Shown here one piece after another: positions 48,694-61,800 of a DNA stretch of 64,000 nt. Numbering within the stretch: position 1 is the stretch's first letter; every line of letters starts with the position of its first letter. The stretch is taken from assembly GCA_001692895.1 (NCBI GenBank), contig KV748223.1:1178001-1242000 (forward strand). Reading direction: 5' to 3'. Position numbers and translations under genes: made by a program. This DNA is from Cenococcum geophilum 1.58. Lineage: Eukaryota > Ascomycota > Dothideomycetes > Gloniales > Gloniaceae. Below the pieces are notes generated by a model. It worked only from the letters and a program-made list of their open reading frames with translations. It was not told the origin of the DNA and did no database searches.

Positions 48694-48885
48694 TGTCACG
48701 GGATAGGGTAGTGGCTACAAGACGTATGTATTCGAGGAGTCTACAAGACGTTACGCGATCGATCGTAAGGGTTAAGGGCGTAAGGAGGTAATATACCTAC
48801 GCGTAGCTGACATAAGCTGTACGCGAGGTGTATGCGAGAGCACGGGGCTCTCCTATGGAGGCCCCTACGGTGGGGTTCCGTGACA
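48694..48885 (-). repeat. Gypsy-2 B right LTR (192 bp), best preserved
   Basis: Starts TGTCACGGGAT and ends CCGTGACA, with intact TG..CA termini and inverted TGTCAC/GTGACA ends. It served as reference for the other three copies. Confidence 0.95.
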
Positions 48886-48890
48886 CTTTA

Positions 48891-50954
48891 TAACCTAAAA
48901 CTGGTTTAATACATTTTAGCTAATAAGCCACTAGGTAACTACCTTAAGGCCTTTTTATATTAAAAGTAGTGTATTATAGTTCTCTATACTAGCTACTAAA
49001 AGTATTACTTTTTAGCTAATGCGTAAGGGGTATAATAGTATTATATATTTTGGTGTCTGTCTTAACCAGCTATATTTATATCTTAGGCTACCTACTAGGA
49101 CACTTACCTAGTAGAGCTAGTCTTTTAGTCCTATTATTTCTATTCTTAAGAGTATTACTATTATTTTTTCTACCTTTGTTAGGCCTTCTTAGAGCCCTAG
49201 AGTATTTACCCCCTATAGCATTAACTATGCTACAGCTTAGGTTCCTCTTACTTTAGTTAGCCTCTATACCTTTAACTCCTATATACCTCTCTAGCGTTAG
49301 TCTAACTAGTATTATATTACGGTAGATGGTTTCCTAGCGTTCTTTTATACTTTACTTTAACTCCTTTCTCTCTCTTACTATTATCTTTACTGGCCTCTTA
49401 CGCGTCTCCCTTTCTCCTTTATATTGGCCTAGGCCCTAAAGCAGTACTATTCTTCTTCTACTTTCTTTACCTGTTTCTCTAATATATCTTCCCTACTTTA
49501 GGGTTATTAGTTTATTCTCCTATAGGGCGCCCTAGGGTCCCTCTATAGTTTATTTAGGCGTGTCTTAATATACTTTATAATATTAGAGTTNNGTTNNTTT
49601 TNCNNCCTTTATATTATAGCGGCTTTAATATATAGTTATAGGGGGGGAATATTAGCTTCCTTCTTAAGCAGTACTATAGCCGTTCGCTTATATCCGCCTG
49701 TTATACTTTAGAGGCAGGCTATTTAGACCTTTTAGAGTGGTTTAAGGAGCGACTTAGGGGGGCCTTTCTTAGATTCTCTAATGGCCTAAATACTGGACCT
49801 ATACGTTATAGTTAGCCAGACAACTGCTATATATAGTAGGTGTGACCTTTAGAAGTATAGACCCTATATAGAATTAACGATCCTAAATAATGTAATATAC
49901 TATACTTAGCCCTTATAGGCCGCTTACGCCGCATATACGCTCTACTAAAGCTTACTATCTACCTATACTCCTAATACCCTTAGGCCCTAAACTAGTTAAC
50001 CCCTAAAGCCTTAGATGCGAATTATATACTAAAGATCTATAAATTAGTTGCGTTTTCTTATAAAATAGATTAGCTGGTATTTCTCTAGTAAGAATTGGAC
50101 TTTATATTGTCTTGCCTATTCTATATAGGTATTATAAGCTTTCTCTAGTATTCTACAATTCTTTATAGCTGTTGGCCCGTATATAATTAGGTTTATATTA
50201 TTAACAAAGCCTATCCCCTAGGTTGCCCCTTCCTTAAAGGAGTTAAGCAGGTTGCTTATAAAGAAAAGGAAGAGTATAAGTAAGAGGGGTGATCCTTATG
50301 GTATTCCTGTTGCAACTATAATAGGGGGGCTCTAGTATCCGCTAAAGACTAGTAATATTTCTTTCTAACCTATAAGCCCTTAAATAAATTATATAATCCA
50401 TTCTAGAAAGCCTTTTGCCCTAAAAATATATAGGAGACGCTTGTGGGGTACGTTGTTATAGGCGCCACTAATATCTAGGCTAAGCATTAATACTATAAAG
50501 TCCCTTCGCATCGCCTATACAGATTTAATAGTGGTAGCGAGTAGCGTAAGTGCTAATAGTGTTAAGCGGTTCTTTCTTACCCCTATTTAGCTCTATAGTA
50601 GTAGGGCGTGTTCCTTAGCTATGTCTACTATGTAGTCCGCTATTACCTTTTTTAAGATCTTACTAAGGGTGTTTTCTAGGGCAATAGGGCGGTAGCTTCC
50701 TGGGATTAAGTAATCTGCTTTACCTTCTTTTCGTAGAATAACCGTCGTTATAGATCTTCTAAGTTGCGGGTAGTAGCCTATAGCAAAGCATGCTCTAGCT
50801 ATATCTGTAAGCTAGGGTGCTATAAGTGGTCCATAGGTCTTTAAGGCCTTATTTAAAATCCCATCTAGTCCTAGTACTATGTTATTTAAGGCGGCTAATA
50901 GTTCTAGCCATTTCCTCTGTTATTATATCGCTATCGACCCGTAGGCGAGTTACC
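48891..50954 (-). pseudogene. LINE copy 1 ORF2 remnant (reverse transcriptase, C-terminal part)
   Basis: On the minus strand, DYLIPGSYRPIALENTLSKI lies at about 50,720-50,661, LSLDISGAYNNVPHKRLL near 50,490-50,435 and IPQGSPLL-like sequence near 50,300. The catalytic site reads GFVNNINLI near 50,214-50,188 instead of F-x-D-D. The layout is that of fungal Tad-type LINEs. Ambiguous bases occur at 49,591-49,603. Confidence 0.88.
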
Positions 50955-50968
50955 TATTTACTTAATAA

Positions 50969-53330
50969 CTAAGGAAGAATAGATGCTAGTAGTAATTAAG
51001 AAATAAAAGTTCTTTATAAGGAAGACCGATTTTATTAGATTTATTATTAAACTAAGTTATATTAGTATAGACCTAAAGAAAATTAAAGCTATAGTAAGTT
51101 AGTAGGAGCTAGGGAATATAATATAGTTAAGGTTATTTTTAGGGTTTTATAACTACTATAAAAAGTTTATAACATAATAGTTAAAGAATATTAAACTATT
51201 TACCAGGCTTATAAAGAAAGAGGAATTATAGGTATAGGGAGATAAATAAAGGAAGTTATTTAAGGAACTTAAGGAGTTATTTACCTAAGAGCTAATCCTT
51301 AAAATTTACTAACTAAGACTAGATACGGTTGTGGAAATAAATATATTAGACTATATACTAGGAGTATACTTACTATAGAAGTATAAGGATATATAGCATC
51401 TAGTAATATATTATAGTAGAAAGATAATACTATTAAAGTTAAACTATAACGTCTATAATAAGGAGTTATTAGGTATAGTTATAGTACTAAAGGAATAAAG
51501 AGCATTCTTATAAGGAGCAGATAAACTATTTATAGTTAAAATAGATTATAAGAACCTAATGGGGTTTTTAATAGTAAAAAAACTTAATTATAGACAGGTT
51601 AAATAGGTAGAAATGCTTATAGAATACTATTTTAAGATTTAGTATATTAAAGGCACTAAAAATATAAAAGCAGATATACTTAGTAAAAAGGCTAAACTAT
51701 AAAATAATAAGAAACTATTAAGAGCAATACTACGCAGAGATAAGGATGGATTAATTAGATATAATTACCCTAAACTAGTAGCAACTTAAGAGAATAATAA
51801 ACTAGAAAGAGTCTATAAGACACTAAAGAGCTTTTAGGTATAAAGAATTTTAAAAGCATAGCTAGAAGATCTAAGAATGAATATATACAAAAATTAAGAA
51901 GTAAAGTATATCCTAAAAAGTATAGTAGAGCATTTTATAGAAGATTTCTATAAGGGAATAACTTAAGGATATAATAGAGTAATAGGCTTAGTGTTAAGAC
52001 TTTAATAAGAATATATTATTAATAGAATCTAGGGTATAGCTAGAAAAGTAATAAAAGAGTATTTAGATTACTAAAGAAATAAACTAATAAGGCATAAGCT
52101 ATATAGAGGGCTATAACCTATTAAAATACTAGAGAGACTATAGGAGGTTATATTATAGGACTTTATTATTAAGTTACTAAAGTTAAGAGATTCTATTACC
52201 GGATAAGAGTATAATATAATTTTAGTAATAGTGGACAAGTTAACTAAATAGGGCTACTTTATAGCATGTATAGAAGAAATTTTAGTAAAAGATATTACTA
52301 AAATCTATATTAAAGAAGTGTTTATAAGATATAGAGCACTAAGTAAGATTATATTAGATAGGGATTTAAGATTTATAGTAGTATTTTAAGAAGTATTTTT
52401 AGTAGAATAAGGAGTTAAAGCAGTAACTTTTACTATATATTATTCGCAGATGGACAAATAAATAGAAAAATTAAATTAGACGCTAGAATAGTATCTAAGA
52501 TATTATATTAATTATGTATAGAATAATTAGGTATCGCTATTATTAATTATATAGTTTATATATAATATAATACTATAAGAAGGAATAAGTATATTACTAT
52601 TTAAGTCAAATTATAGATATAAGCTAAGAATATTATTATTATTACTACAGTAAGTAAAGAAAACGAGTAGTATAGCTAAAGAAAGGATAAAGATATTAAT
52701 TAATCTTTATATAGACCTTATAGAATTAGCAAAAAAGGTATAAGAAAGGATAAAAAAGTACTATAACGCTAAGAGATCTAAGGAACTAGATCTTAAGGAG
52801 GGGGATAAAGTATAGCTACTATACAAAAATTTTAAAAGTTAATAACTAAGTAAGAAGTTAGACTATGTTAGACTAGGACCTTTTAAAATTATTTAAAGAA
52901 TTTTACTAGTTATATTTAAGTTAAACCTACTAGCTAAGATAAAGATCTACTTTATATAGTATATTATAATACTAGAGCTAGTATATAGGAATATTAAGCT
53001 ACTAGTTTATAAAGCAGACATATATAGAGGATAAGAGGAAGATAAATAGTAAGTTTTAAAGATTATTAGTTATAAGGATATTAATAATAAAATATAGTAT
53101 AAGGTTAAGTAGATAGGCTATAATAAGACTACCTAGGAGCTACTAGAGAATTTAAAAAAGATTATAGAAAAGGTATAAGAGTATTAAAAGAGATTAGGTT
53201 AGGTAGTATTAATAAAAAAATATTATAAAAAAATTAATTACCTAAAGGGAACTTAAGAAGAGTAGTTGCCGAACTACTTAGATCTATTTCCTTTTTAATT
53301 AAAAGAAAATCTAATTTTTTTATTACTAAG
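50969..53330 (+). pseudogene. Gypsy-1 copy 1 pol, second part
   Basis: Begins in the reverse transcriptase thumb (LRLFLGFYNYYKKFI near 51,120-51,170). RNase H follows (~51,300-51,680, with IYYSRKITLLKLNYN). Integrase comes next, with a zinc region near 51,960-52,100 and core DFIIKLL, ILDRDLRF and YYSQMDKQIEKLN at 52,160-52,480. A chromodomain-like tail ends at ~53,200. Stops at former Gln/Trp codons break it at many points. Confidence 0.88.
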
Positions 53331-53879
53331 TTTCTATTTTTTAAAATAGACCTTTTTATAAACCTTTTTAAGATGGAGTAATTAAGCGGATACCGTGATA
53401 TAAGTATCTAGGGCCTTCTATTCTATATCCTAAGAACATTCTAACTTAGTAAGGGCTTAAGATAACTTACTATTAAGATAAGTAGCAGTAGATTAAATAT
53501 AAGACCCTAAAATAAATTAACTAGGGAATTAGATAATTATTAAGAGTAATAAATCGCGTATATTTAGTATTAGAAGTAAATTAAACATTATAGGGTAAAT
53601 AAATATTCGCTTTAGTACACTTTAAATAAAAGGATAGTTATTGCAAAGATAGACTTGCTAATATAATATAAACTAACCCCTCTTTTACATAATAAGAGCA
53701 TAAAGATAGTATAATTTTACTAAGTAATAATATTGCAGTAATAGTGTGGGTATAACGTTAGGTGTATAAAGAAGAAGAAGCTTTAGGTATAATAAGTAAT
53801 AATATTAACTAAATTAATTAGACGGATATTATGCCTTTAGTAAATAACTTAAAGATATTGAAAGTCTTTAAGGACGAAG

Positions 53880-53898
53880 ATAAAAGGAAGGGAGATAG
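53880..53898 (+). promoter_or_regulatory. Gypsy-1 copy 1 polypurine tract
   Basis: AAAAGGAAGGGAGATAG lies immediately before the 3' LTR start at 53,899. The same tract precedes the copy 2 LTR on the minus strand (54,454-54,475). It primes plus-strand synthesis in LTR elements. Confidence 0.8.
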
Positions 53899-54032
53899 TA
53901 TTATAGACGCTTTAAGTATAATATTATAACTACTAGGAAAGGAGTTAAAAGTAGCTAGTTAGTTAATTAAAGTATAATCTAGAATAAAACCGGTAGAACT
54001 ATATAATAAGGAATAGTAGTTAAGGTTATATA
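53899..54032 (+). repeat. Gypsy-1 copy 1 3' LTR, truncated after ~134 bp
   Basis: Matches the first third of the 5' LTR (TATTATAGACGCTTTAAG to ggttatata) and then stops where the copy 2 LTR begins in the opposite orientation. The remainder is expected beyond 64,000, after the copy 2 5' LTR. Confidence 0.8.
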
Positions 54033-54453
54033 TATAACGAAGCCTTATAGTAGAAACTATGGTAGACTTATTAATGGGCTAGGTATATAGGTAAATAAGA
54101 AGTTAATAACGTAATAATAACTAGTAGAGTGGTTGCCTAATAGATTAACTTTAATTATATTCTAAGATTTACTATAAAGGAGAGAACTATTTAGGCAGGG
54201 ACTGTAGTCCTTTAAATACACAACTATACTTCTAAGAAATCCCCTTTATATATAAGGTATGTATACTTTATTTACTTTATTATAAATTTTATAAATTTTA
54301 TAAATTATATAGATTACATTATATAACCTTAACTACTATTTCTTGTTATATAGTTCTACTAGTTCTATTTTAGACTGTGTTTAAATTAATTAACTAGCTT
54401 CTTCTAACTCTTCTCTAAGTAGTTATAATATTATACTTAAAGCGTCTATAATA
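54033..54453 (-). repeat. Gypsy-1 copy 2 3' LTR (~421 bp)
   Basis: Full-length LTR in reverse orientation: TATAACGAAGCC at 54,033 is the reverse of the LTR end, and GCGTCTATAATA ending at 54,453 is the reverse of its start. It abuts the truncated copy 1 LTR directly. Confidence 0.82.
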
Positions 54454-54475
54454 CTATCTCCCTCCTTTCTATCTT

Positions 54476-57400
54476 TATCCTTAAAGATTTAAAACATCTT
54501 TAAGTTATTTACTAGAGGTATAATATCCGTCTAATTAATTTAGTTAATATTGTTGCTTATTATACCTAAAGCTTCTTTTCTTTCTTTAACTGTTTATTAT
54601 ACTCGCACTATCGCTGCGATATTATCTCTTAGTAAGATTATACCGTCTCCGTATTTTTATTGTTTAAAAAAGGGGTTAGTTTATATTATGTTAGTAAGTC
54701 CATCCTTATAATAACCGTCCTTTTACTTAAAGTATACTAAAGCGAATATTTGTTTATCTTATAACGTTTGCTTTATCTCTAATACTAAATATACGCGACC
54801 TATTACTCTTAATAGTTGTCTAGTTCCTTAACTAATCTATTTTAGGGTCTTATGTTTAATCTGCTGCTGCATAGCTAGATAATAAACTATCTATTACTCT
54901 AGTGGAATTACATTGTTCTTATAACGCTAAACAAGAGGCTGCCGATGCTTAGCAACGGGCCCTAAAGTCTTGTCTTGCGGCGTCCGCTTAACTAATCTGT
55001 CTTAAGAAGGTTTTTTTTAAGGAGTGAAAACTTATAGAATAAGGTTTGTAGGAACTCGGCGACGAAAGAATAGATTTTCTTTTAACTAAGAAGGAAATAG
55101 ATCTAAGTAGTTCGGCAACTGCTCTTTTTAGGTCCCCCTTAGGTGATTTATTTTTTAGCGATCCTTCTTTATTAATACTGCCTAACCTAATTTCTTCTAA
55201 TACTCCTGTACCTTTTTTATAACGATTTTTAGATTCTCTAGTAGTTCCTAGGTAGTCTTATTATAGCCTATCTACTTAACCTTATACTATATTTTATTGT
55301 TAATATCCTTATAACTAACAATCTTTAAAACTTACTATTTATCTTCTTCTTATCCTCTATACGTGTCTGCTTTATAAACTAGTAGCTTAATATTCCTATA
55401 TACTAGCTTTAGCATTATAATATGCTGTATAGGGTAGATCTTTATCTTAGCTAGTAAGTTTAACTTAAATATAACTAGTAAAATTCTTTATATAATTATA
55501 AAAGGTCCTAGTCTAACGTAGTCTAACTTCTTACTTAGTTGTTAACTCTTAAAATTTTTATATAGTAGCTATACTTTATCTCCCTCCTTAAGATNTAGTC
55601 CCTTAGATCTCTTAGNATTATANTACNTTTTTATTTTTTTTTATACTTTCTTTACTAATTCTATAAGGTCTATATAAAGATTTATTAACGTCTTTATTCT
55701 TTCTTTAGCTATGCTACTTATTTTCTTTACTTATTATAGTAACAACGATATTCTTAGTTTATATCCATAATTTACCTTAAATGGTAATATGCCTATTTCT
55801 TCCTATAGTGTTATATTGTATATAAACTATATAACTAGTAATAGTAATACCTAATTATTTTATGCGTGATTAATATAATATCTTAGATACTGCTCTAGTG
55901 TCTAATTTAATCTTTCTATTTAACCGTCTGTCTGCAGGTAATATACGGTAGAAGTTACTACTCTAACTCTTTACTTTGCTAAGAATACTTCCTAAAATGC
56001 TGCTATAAATCTTAAATCTCTATCTAATATAATCTTACTTAGTGCTCTATGTCTTATAAACACTTCTTTAATATAGATTTTAGTAATATCTTCTACTAAG
56101 ATTTCTTCTGTATATGCTATAAAGTAGCCCTATTTAGTTAACTTATCTACTATTACTAAGATTACGTTATAATCTTATCCGGTAATAGAACCTCTTAACT
56201 TTAGTAACTTAATAATAAAGTCCTATAATATGACCTCCTATAGTCTCTCTGGTATTTTAATAGGTTATAGCCCTTTATATGGCTTATACCTCATTAGTTT
56301 ATTTCTTTAATAATTTAAACATTCCTTTATAACTTTTCGCGCTAAGCCCTAGATTCCGTTAATAATGTACTCCTCTTAAAGCCTTAACACTAAGCCTATA
56401 GCTCTATTATATCCTTAAGTTATCCCCTTATAGAAATCCTTTATAAAGTACTCCGCTATGCTTCTTGGGATATACTTTGCCTCTCTATACTTATATAATA
56501 TTTCTTCCTCTAGGTGCTCTAACTGTTCTTTTAGCTATACCTTAAAAATCCTTTATACCTAAAAGCTTTCTAGTGTTTTATAGACTCTTTCTAGTTTATT
56601 ATCCTCTTAAGTTATTACTAGCTTAGGGTAATTATATTTAATTAATCCATCTTAGTTTCTGCGTAGTATTACTCTAAATAGTTTCTTATTATTTTATAGT
56701 TTAGCCTTTCTACTAAGTGCACCTGCTCTTATATTCTTAGTTCCTTTAGTATACTAAATCTTAAAATGGTATTCTGTAAGCATCTTTACCTATTTAACTT
56801 ATCTTTAATTAAGTTTTTTTATTATTAGGAACCCCATTAGGTTCTTATAATCTATTTTAGCTATAAATAGTTTTTCTACGCCTTATAAGAATACTCTTTA
56901 TTCTTTAAGTACTATAATTATATCTAATAACTCCTTATTATAAACGTTATAGTTTAACTTTAGTAGTATTATCTTCCTACTATAGTATGCTACTGGATAC
57001 TATACGTCTTTATGTTTCTATAATAAATATACTTCTAGTACGTAGTCTAATATATTTATCTCTATAACTATATCTAGTTCTAGTTAATAGATTTTAAGAA
57101 TTGGCTCCTAGGTAAATAACTCCTTAAGTTCTTTAAATAACTTTCTTTGTTTATTTCCCTATACCTATAGTTTCTCTTTCTTTATAAGCCTAGTAAATAG
57201 TTTAATATTCTTTAACTATTATACTATAAACCTTCTATAGTAGTTATAAACCCCTAAAAATAACCTTAACTATATTATATTCTCTAATTCTTGCCAGCTC
57301 ACTATAGCTTTAATTTTCTTTAGGTCTATACTAATATGACCTAGTTTAATAATAAATCCGACAAAATTGGTCTTCCTAGTAAAGAACTCGCATTTCTTAA

Positions 57401-58317
57401 TTGCTACTAACATTTATTCTTCTTATAGTCTTCTTAAGACCTATTTAATATATTTCCTATATTCTTTCTTAGTTATTAAGTAGATAATAATATTGTTAAG
57501 GTATGCTATAATAAACTTATTAAGGTGTTCTCCTAATATACTATTAATTTATTTATAAAACGTTACTAATGTATTTGTTAATCTGAATTGTATAACTAAT
57601 AGCTTATATAGTCCTTCTCTTAACCTAAAGGCTGCCTCCTATTTATCGCCTTCCTTAATTCTAATTTAATGGTACGCCTATTTTAAATCTATCCTTATAG
57701 AGATTTGCGCATTACCTATCCGATCTTGGATTTCGCTAATTAAGGGTAAAGGATACCTATCCTTTTAAGTAATACTGTTTAACTATTTATAGTTAATGTA
57801 TAACCTAAGCTTTTTATTTTTCTTTAGTATGAATAGTACTAGATAACCTGCTAATAACTACAATGGTTTAATATATCTTTTTTATAAGTTTTCCTAGATA
57901 AACTCTTTAAGTATACTTACCTCTTCTTAAGTAAGCTTATAGGTTGGAAAGAACCTTAGACTTATTCCTAGTTCTAACTCTATCTTATAATCCTATACTA
58001 TATAATCTGCCAGCTTTTTACTTTTTAGTAACTATAGCTTTTTGCTATACTTATGGTATTTCTTTAGTATATAACTTAAGCTTCGCTTAATCTCTTTATA
58101 TATTACTCTAACTTAGTACTATACTAACTTAGTTTACTATTATATCTTATAGCGTTAAGTATTTCTAATATTAACCTATCCTATAATTTAATTAATTTTT
58201 AGGTTATATTCCTATAACTAAGGCATTTTTAATACTGCCTTATCCTGTCCTAATGGTAGGATATTAAAAGATATTTTAATTTGTCTTCTTTTAATAGTTA
58301 TCTAAATAGGTCCTGTT
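54476..58317 (-). pseudogene. Gypsy-1 copy 2 pol remnant
   Basis: Minus-strand order from right: protease end, reverse transcriptase, RNase H, integrase, chromodomain-like tail, with the same strings as copy 1. The catalytic site reads AYLNNIIIYL at about 57,515-57,480, again with Asp to Asn changes. It retains the ~45 bp missing from copy 1. Ambiguous bases at 55,595-55,627. Confidence 0.87.
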
Positions 58318-58899
58318 TTAAGATTAATAATAATAATTTATTGCTTAACGTCTGATTCGGATCCCTATTGGGCCTACGCGGACTACTCCTTATATACATA
58401 TGGGGAGAAAACTCTATTTGAGAAAACCCCGTAATCTATCTCCCCGCCTTTTAGGACTCGCCTATAAGGCGCCTATAAGGCGCCTATAAGTCACTTATAG
58501 TGCTTCTACTACCTTACTTTTTAACCTCTTTAGGAACTACTGCTACCGTAATAAGCCTATAGACGCGCTAGTGTTGTAAACTTTACTCTACTACTATAGA
58601 GTCATTAGGGGGCGCCTGTTGCTCGCCCCCTTACCCTTTATTACTATTTCCCTTATAACTTAGAACTGGTTTAATATATTTTAGCTAATAAGCTACTAGG
58701 TAACCGCCTTAAGGCCTTTTTATATTAAGAGTAGTGTATTATAGTTCTCTATACTAGCTACTAAAAGTATTACTTTTTAGTTAGTGTGTAAGGGGCATAA
58801 CAGTATTACGTGTTTTGGTGTCTATCTTAGCCAGCCATATTTATATCTTAGGCTACCTACTAGGACGCCCACCCGGTAGAGCTAGTCTTTTAATCCTAT

Positions 58900-61800
58900 T
58901 ATTTCTATTTTTAAGAGTATCGCCATTATATTTTCTACCTTTATTAGGCCTTCTTAGAGCCTTAGAGTGTTTACCCCTTATAGCGTTAACTATGCTACGG
59001 CTTAGGTTTCTCTTATTTTAGTTAGCCTCTATACCTTTAACTTCTATATACCTCTCTAGCGTTGGTCTAACTAGTATTATATTATAGTAGATAGTTTCCT
59101 AGCGTTCTTTTATACTCTACTTTAGCTCCTTTTTCTCTCTTACTATTATCTTTACTAGCCTCTTACGCGTCTTTCTTCCTCCTCTATGTGGGCCTGGGCC
59201 CTAAAGTAGCACTATTTTTCTTCTGCTTTCTTTACCTATTTCTCTAATATATCTTCCCTACTTTAGGGTTATTAGTTTATTCTCCTATAGGGCACCCTAG
59301 GGTCCCTCTATAGTTTATTTAGGCGCGTCTTAATATACTTTATAATATTAGAGTTGCGTTTATTTTGGGCCCTTTATATTACAGCGGCTTTAATATATAG
59401 TTATAGGGGGGGAATATTGGCTTCCTTCTTAAGCAGTGCTGTGGCCGTTCGCTTATATCCGCCTATTATACTCTAAAGGTAAGCTATTTAGACCTTTTAG
59501 AGTGGTTTAAGGAGCGACTTAGGGGGGCCTTTCTTAGATTCTCTAATGGCCCAAATACTAGACCTATATATTATAGTTGGCCGGACAACTGCTGTATATA
59601 GTAGGCGTAACCTCTAGAAGCATAGGCCCTATATAGAATTGACGATCCTAAATAATACAATATACTATACTTAGCCCTTATAGGCCGCTTACGCTATATA
59701 TACGCTCCACTAGAGCTTACTATCTACCTATACTCCTAATATCCTTAGGCCCTAAACTGGTTAACCCCTAAAGCCTTAGATGCGGATTATATGCTAAAGA
59801 TCTATAGATTGGTTGCGTTTTCTTATAAAATGGATTAGCTGGTATTTCTCTAATAAGAATTGGACTCTATATCGTCTTGCCTATTCTATATAGGTGTTAT
59901 AAGCTTTCTCTAGCATTCTACAGTTCTTTACGGCTGATGGCCCGTATATAATTAGGTTTGTGTCGTTAATAAAGCCTATCCCCTAGGTTGCCCCTTCCTT
60001 AAAGGAGTTAAGTAGGTTGCTTATAAAGAAAAGGAAGAGTATAGGCGAGAGGGGTAATCCTTATAGTATTCCTGTTATAACTGCAATAGGGGGGCTTTAG
60101 TATCCGCTAAAAACTAGTAATATTTCTTTCTAATCTATAAATCCTTAGATAAATTATATAATCTATTCTAGGAAGCCTTTTGCCCTAAGGATATATAGAA
60201 GACGCTTGTGGGGTATATTGTTGTAGGTGCTACTAATATCTAGGCTAAGCATTAATACTACAAAGTCCCTTCGCATCGCCTATGTAGATTTAATGGTGGT
60301 AGCGAGTAGCGTAAGTGCTAATAGTATTAAGCGGTTCTTTCTTGCCCCTATTTAGCTCTGTAGTAGTAGGGCGTGTTCCTTAGCCGTGTTTACTATGCGG
60401 TCCGCTATTACCTTTTTTAAGATTTTGCTAAGGGTGTTTTTTAAAGTAATAGGGCGGTAGCTTCCTGGGATTAAGTAATCTGCTTTACCTTTTTTTTATA
60501 GGATAACCGTCGTTATAGATCTTCCGAGTCGTGGGTAGTAGCCTATAGTAAAGTATACTTTGGCTATATCTGTAAGCTAGGGTGCTATAAGTGGTCTATA
60601 GGTCTTTAAGGCCTTATTTAGAATCCTATCTAGGCCCAGTACTATATTATTTAAAAGGCGGCTAATAGTTCTGGCTATTTCCTCTATTGTTATATCGCTG
60701 TTAACCTATAGGTAGGTTACCGGTGCTTTACCCGTAATATTACTAAGGTCTACTAGAGCCGGTTAAGGGAAGAACCTTTCTATAAGGATCTTTACCTTCT
60801 TATTGTTATTATTAGTGGCCTATAATTCCCCTGCTCTTTATAGGGGTAGTAAGTATAAGTCTTCTACTAATCGCCCTGCCTTTTTCTTTACCTATTTTAC
60901 TATAGCCTACAGGCCCTTATTATAGGGGAGGCTCGGGTTAAAAGTATACTTATTTATAAATTGTTTCTAGTTATTTCTTGCTTCTTTTTTTAGGGTATTC
61001 TTTAACTGGTTTCTTGTGTCTTTATATCGTCTCTTATCTTTAGGGTTATAGCTACTTAAGTATTTCCTTCTTACTTATTATTAGCTAGCTATAAGAACCG
61101 CGTATTATACAGACTATACGTATTACGTATAGGGGTCTAGTCTTAAGACCGGGCAGTACTCTTCTAGCCCATTTTTAATTGCTGCCTAAATCCTTTCTAG
61201 TCTTTAGTTGATTTCCTTAGAGGTAGCTAATAAGCCTTGCTTATTTAGTATTAGGTGGATTTCTTCTAGGTCTTAAAGTTGTTATTTAACTATATTAAGG
61301 AAACTATCTGCCTTAAGCATTCTTATTGCGTATCTTTTGCTATTTAGTTACGCCTTAATGTCCAAATCTAGCTGTATCTAGATGGGGATATAGTCTAAAG
61401 TAAGTGCCTATTCTTCTTTAGGGTTGCACCTTTTAAGTCTTTAGTATAGGCCTTCGTCCATAAATATAAGGTTAATTATACTTTTAGCGGATCCTTATTG
61501 CTATATAATTGCTTTAGGGGGGGTGACCAGCTTAAGCCCCTAGGTATTTATAGCTTTTAGTAGGCACTCTACCTGTTATTTAGCAGTAATATAGATACCC
61601 CCCTACTGCGGGTAGTAGAGGTTTATGTCTCCTAATAGGATAGACTCTGTGCCTTTGGTTTTAAGTAAGCTTATTACTAATATAATATTCTCTATTTATG
61701 GGACCCCTTTAACCCTAGGGTTATATATATTAATGATTTATACCGGTCCTCTATATATCTAGATTGTTATAACTATAATATCTAAATTAACTGCCTGTTA

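Larger units (their letters stand above)
42543..48885 (-). mobile_element. Gypsy-2 copy B: complete-length Ty3/Gypsy element inside the LINE
   Basis: LTRs at 42,543-42,734 and 48,694-48,885 bound 6,343 bp. CTTTA is duplicated at 42,538-42,542 and 48,886-48,890. The unoccupied site survives in LINE copy 2 (CCCTTATAAC, near 58,650), which fits the target after one C to T change. Genes are on the minus strand. This is the least mutated of the large elements, yet stops still break its frames. Confidence 0.95.
42218..50954 (-). mobile_element. Tad-like LINE copy 1, 5'-truncated and interrupted
   Basis: Visible parts are 42,218-42,542 (3' untranslated end) and 48,891-50,954 (3' part of ORF2), on the minus strand. 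It matches LINE copy 2 at 58,333-60,710 throughout. The 3' end runs into AAT/TAA-rich sequence at 42,218-42,235. The 5' end is truncated inside the reverse transcriptase and is flanked by the 14-bp duplication of Gypsy-1, as expected for target-primed reverse transcription. Confidence 0.88.
37294..54032 (+). mobile_element. Gypsy-1 copy 1: Ty3/Gypsy retrotransposon, split by a nested insertion
   Basis: Visible parts are 37,294-42,217 (5' LTR, gag, protease, first half of reverse transcriptase) and 50,955-54,032 (rest of pol, polypurine tract, truncated 3' LTR). The break carries a 14-bp duplication, tatttacttaataa, at 42,204-42,217 and 50,955-50,968. The 3' LTR is cut at 54,032 by copy 2. About 45 bp just after the break are missing relative to copy 2. 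RIP-mutated and inactive. Confidence 0.88.
7872..55627. other. Clusters of ambiguous bases (N) inside repeats
   Basis: N clusters are seen at ~7,872-7,928, 28,839-28,895, 43,207, 46,250-46,261, 49,591-49,603 and 55,595-55,627. At least the last five lie in elements with a second copy in the window. They look like unresolved consensus between near-identical copies rather than sequence features. Confidence 0.8.

Noticed and set aside
49050..49256. Hydrophobic 68-codon + strand ORF, also seen at 58,815-59,021
   Set aside because: Its presence twice reflects the two LINE copies; it is antisense to LINE ORF2.
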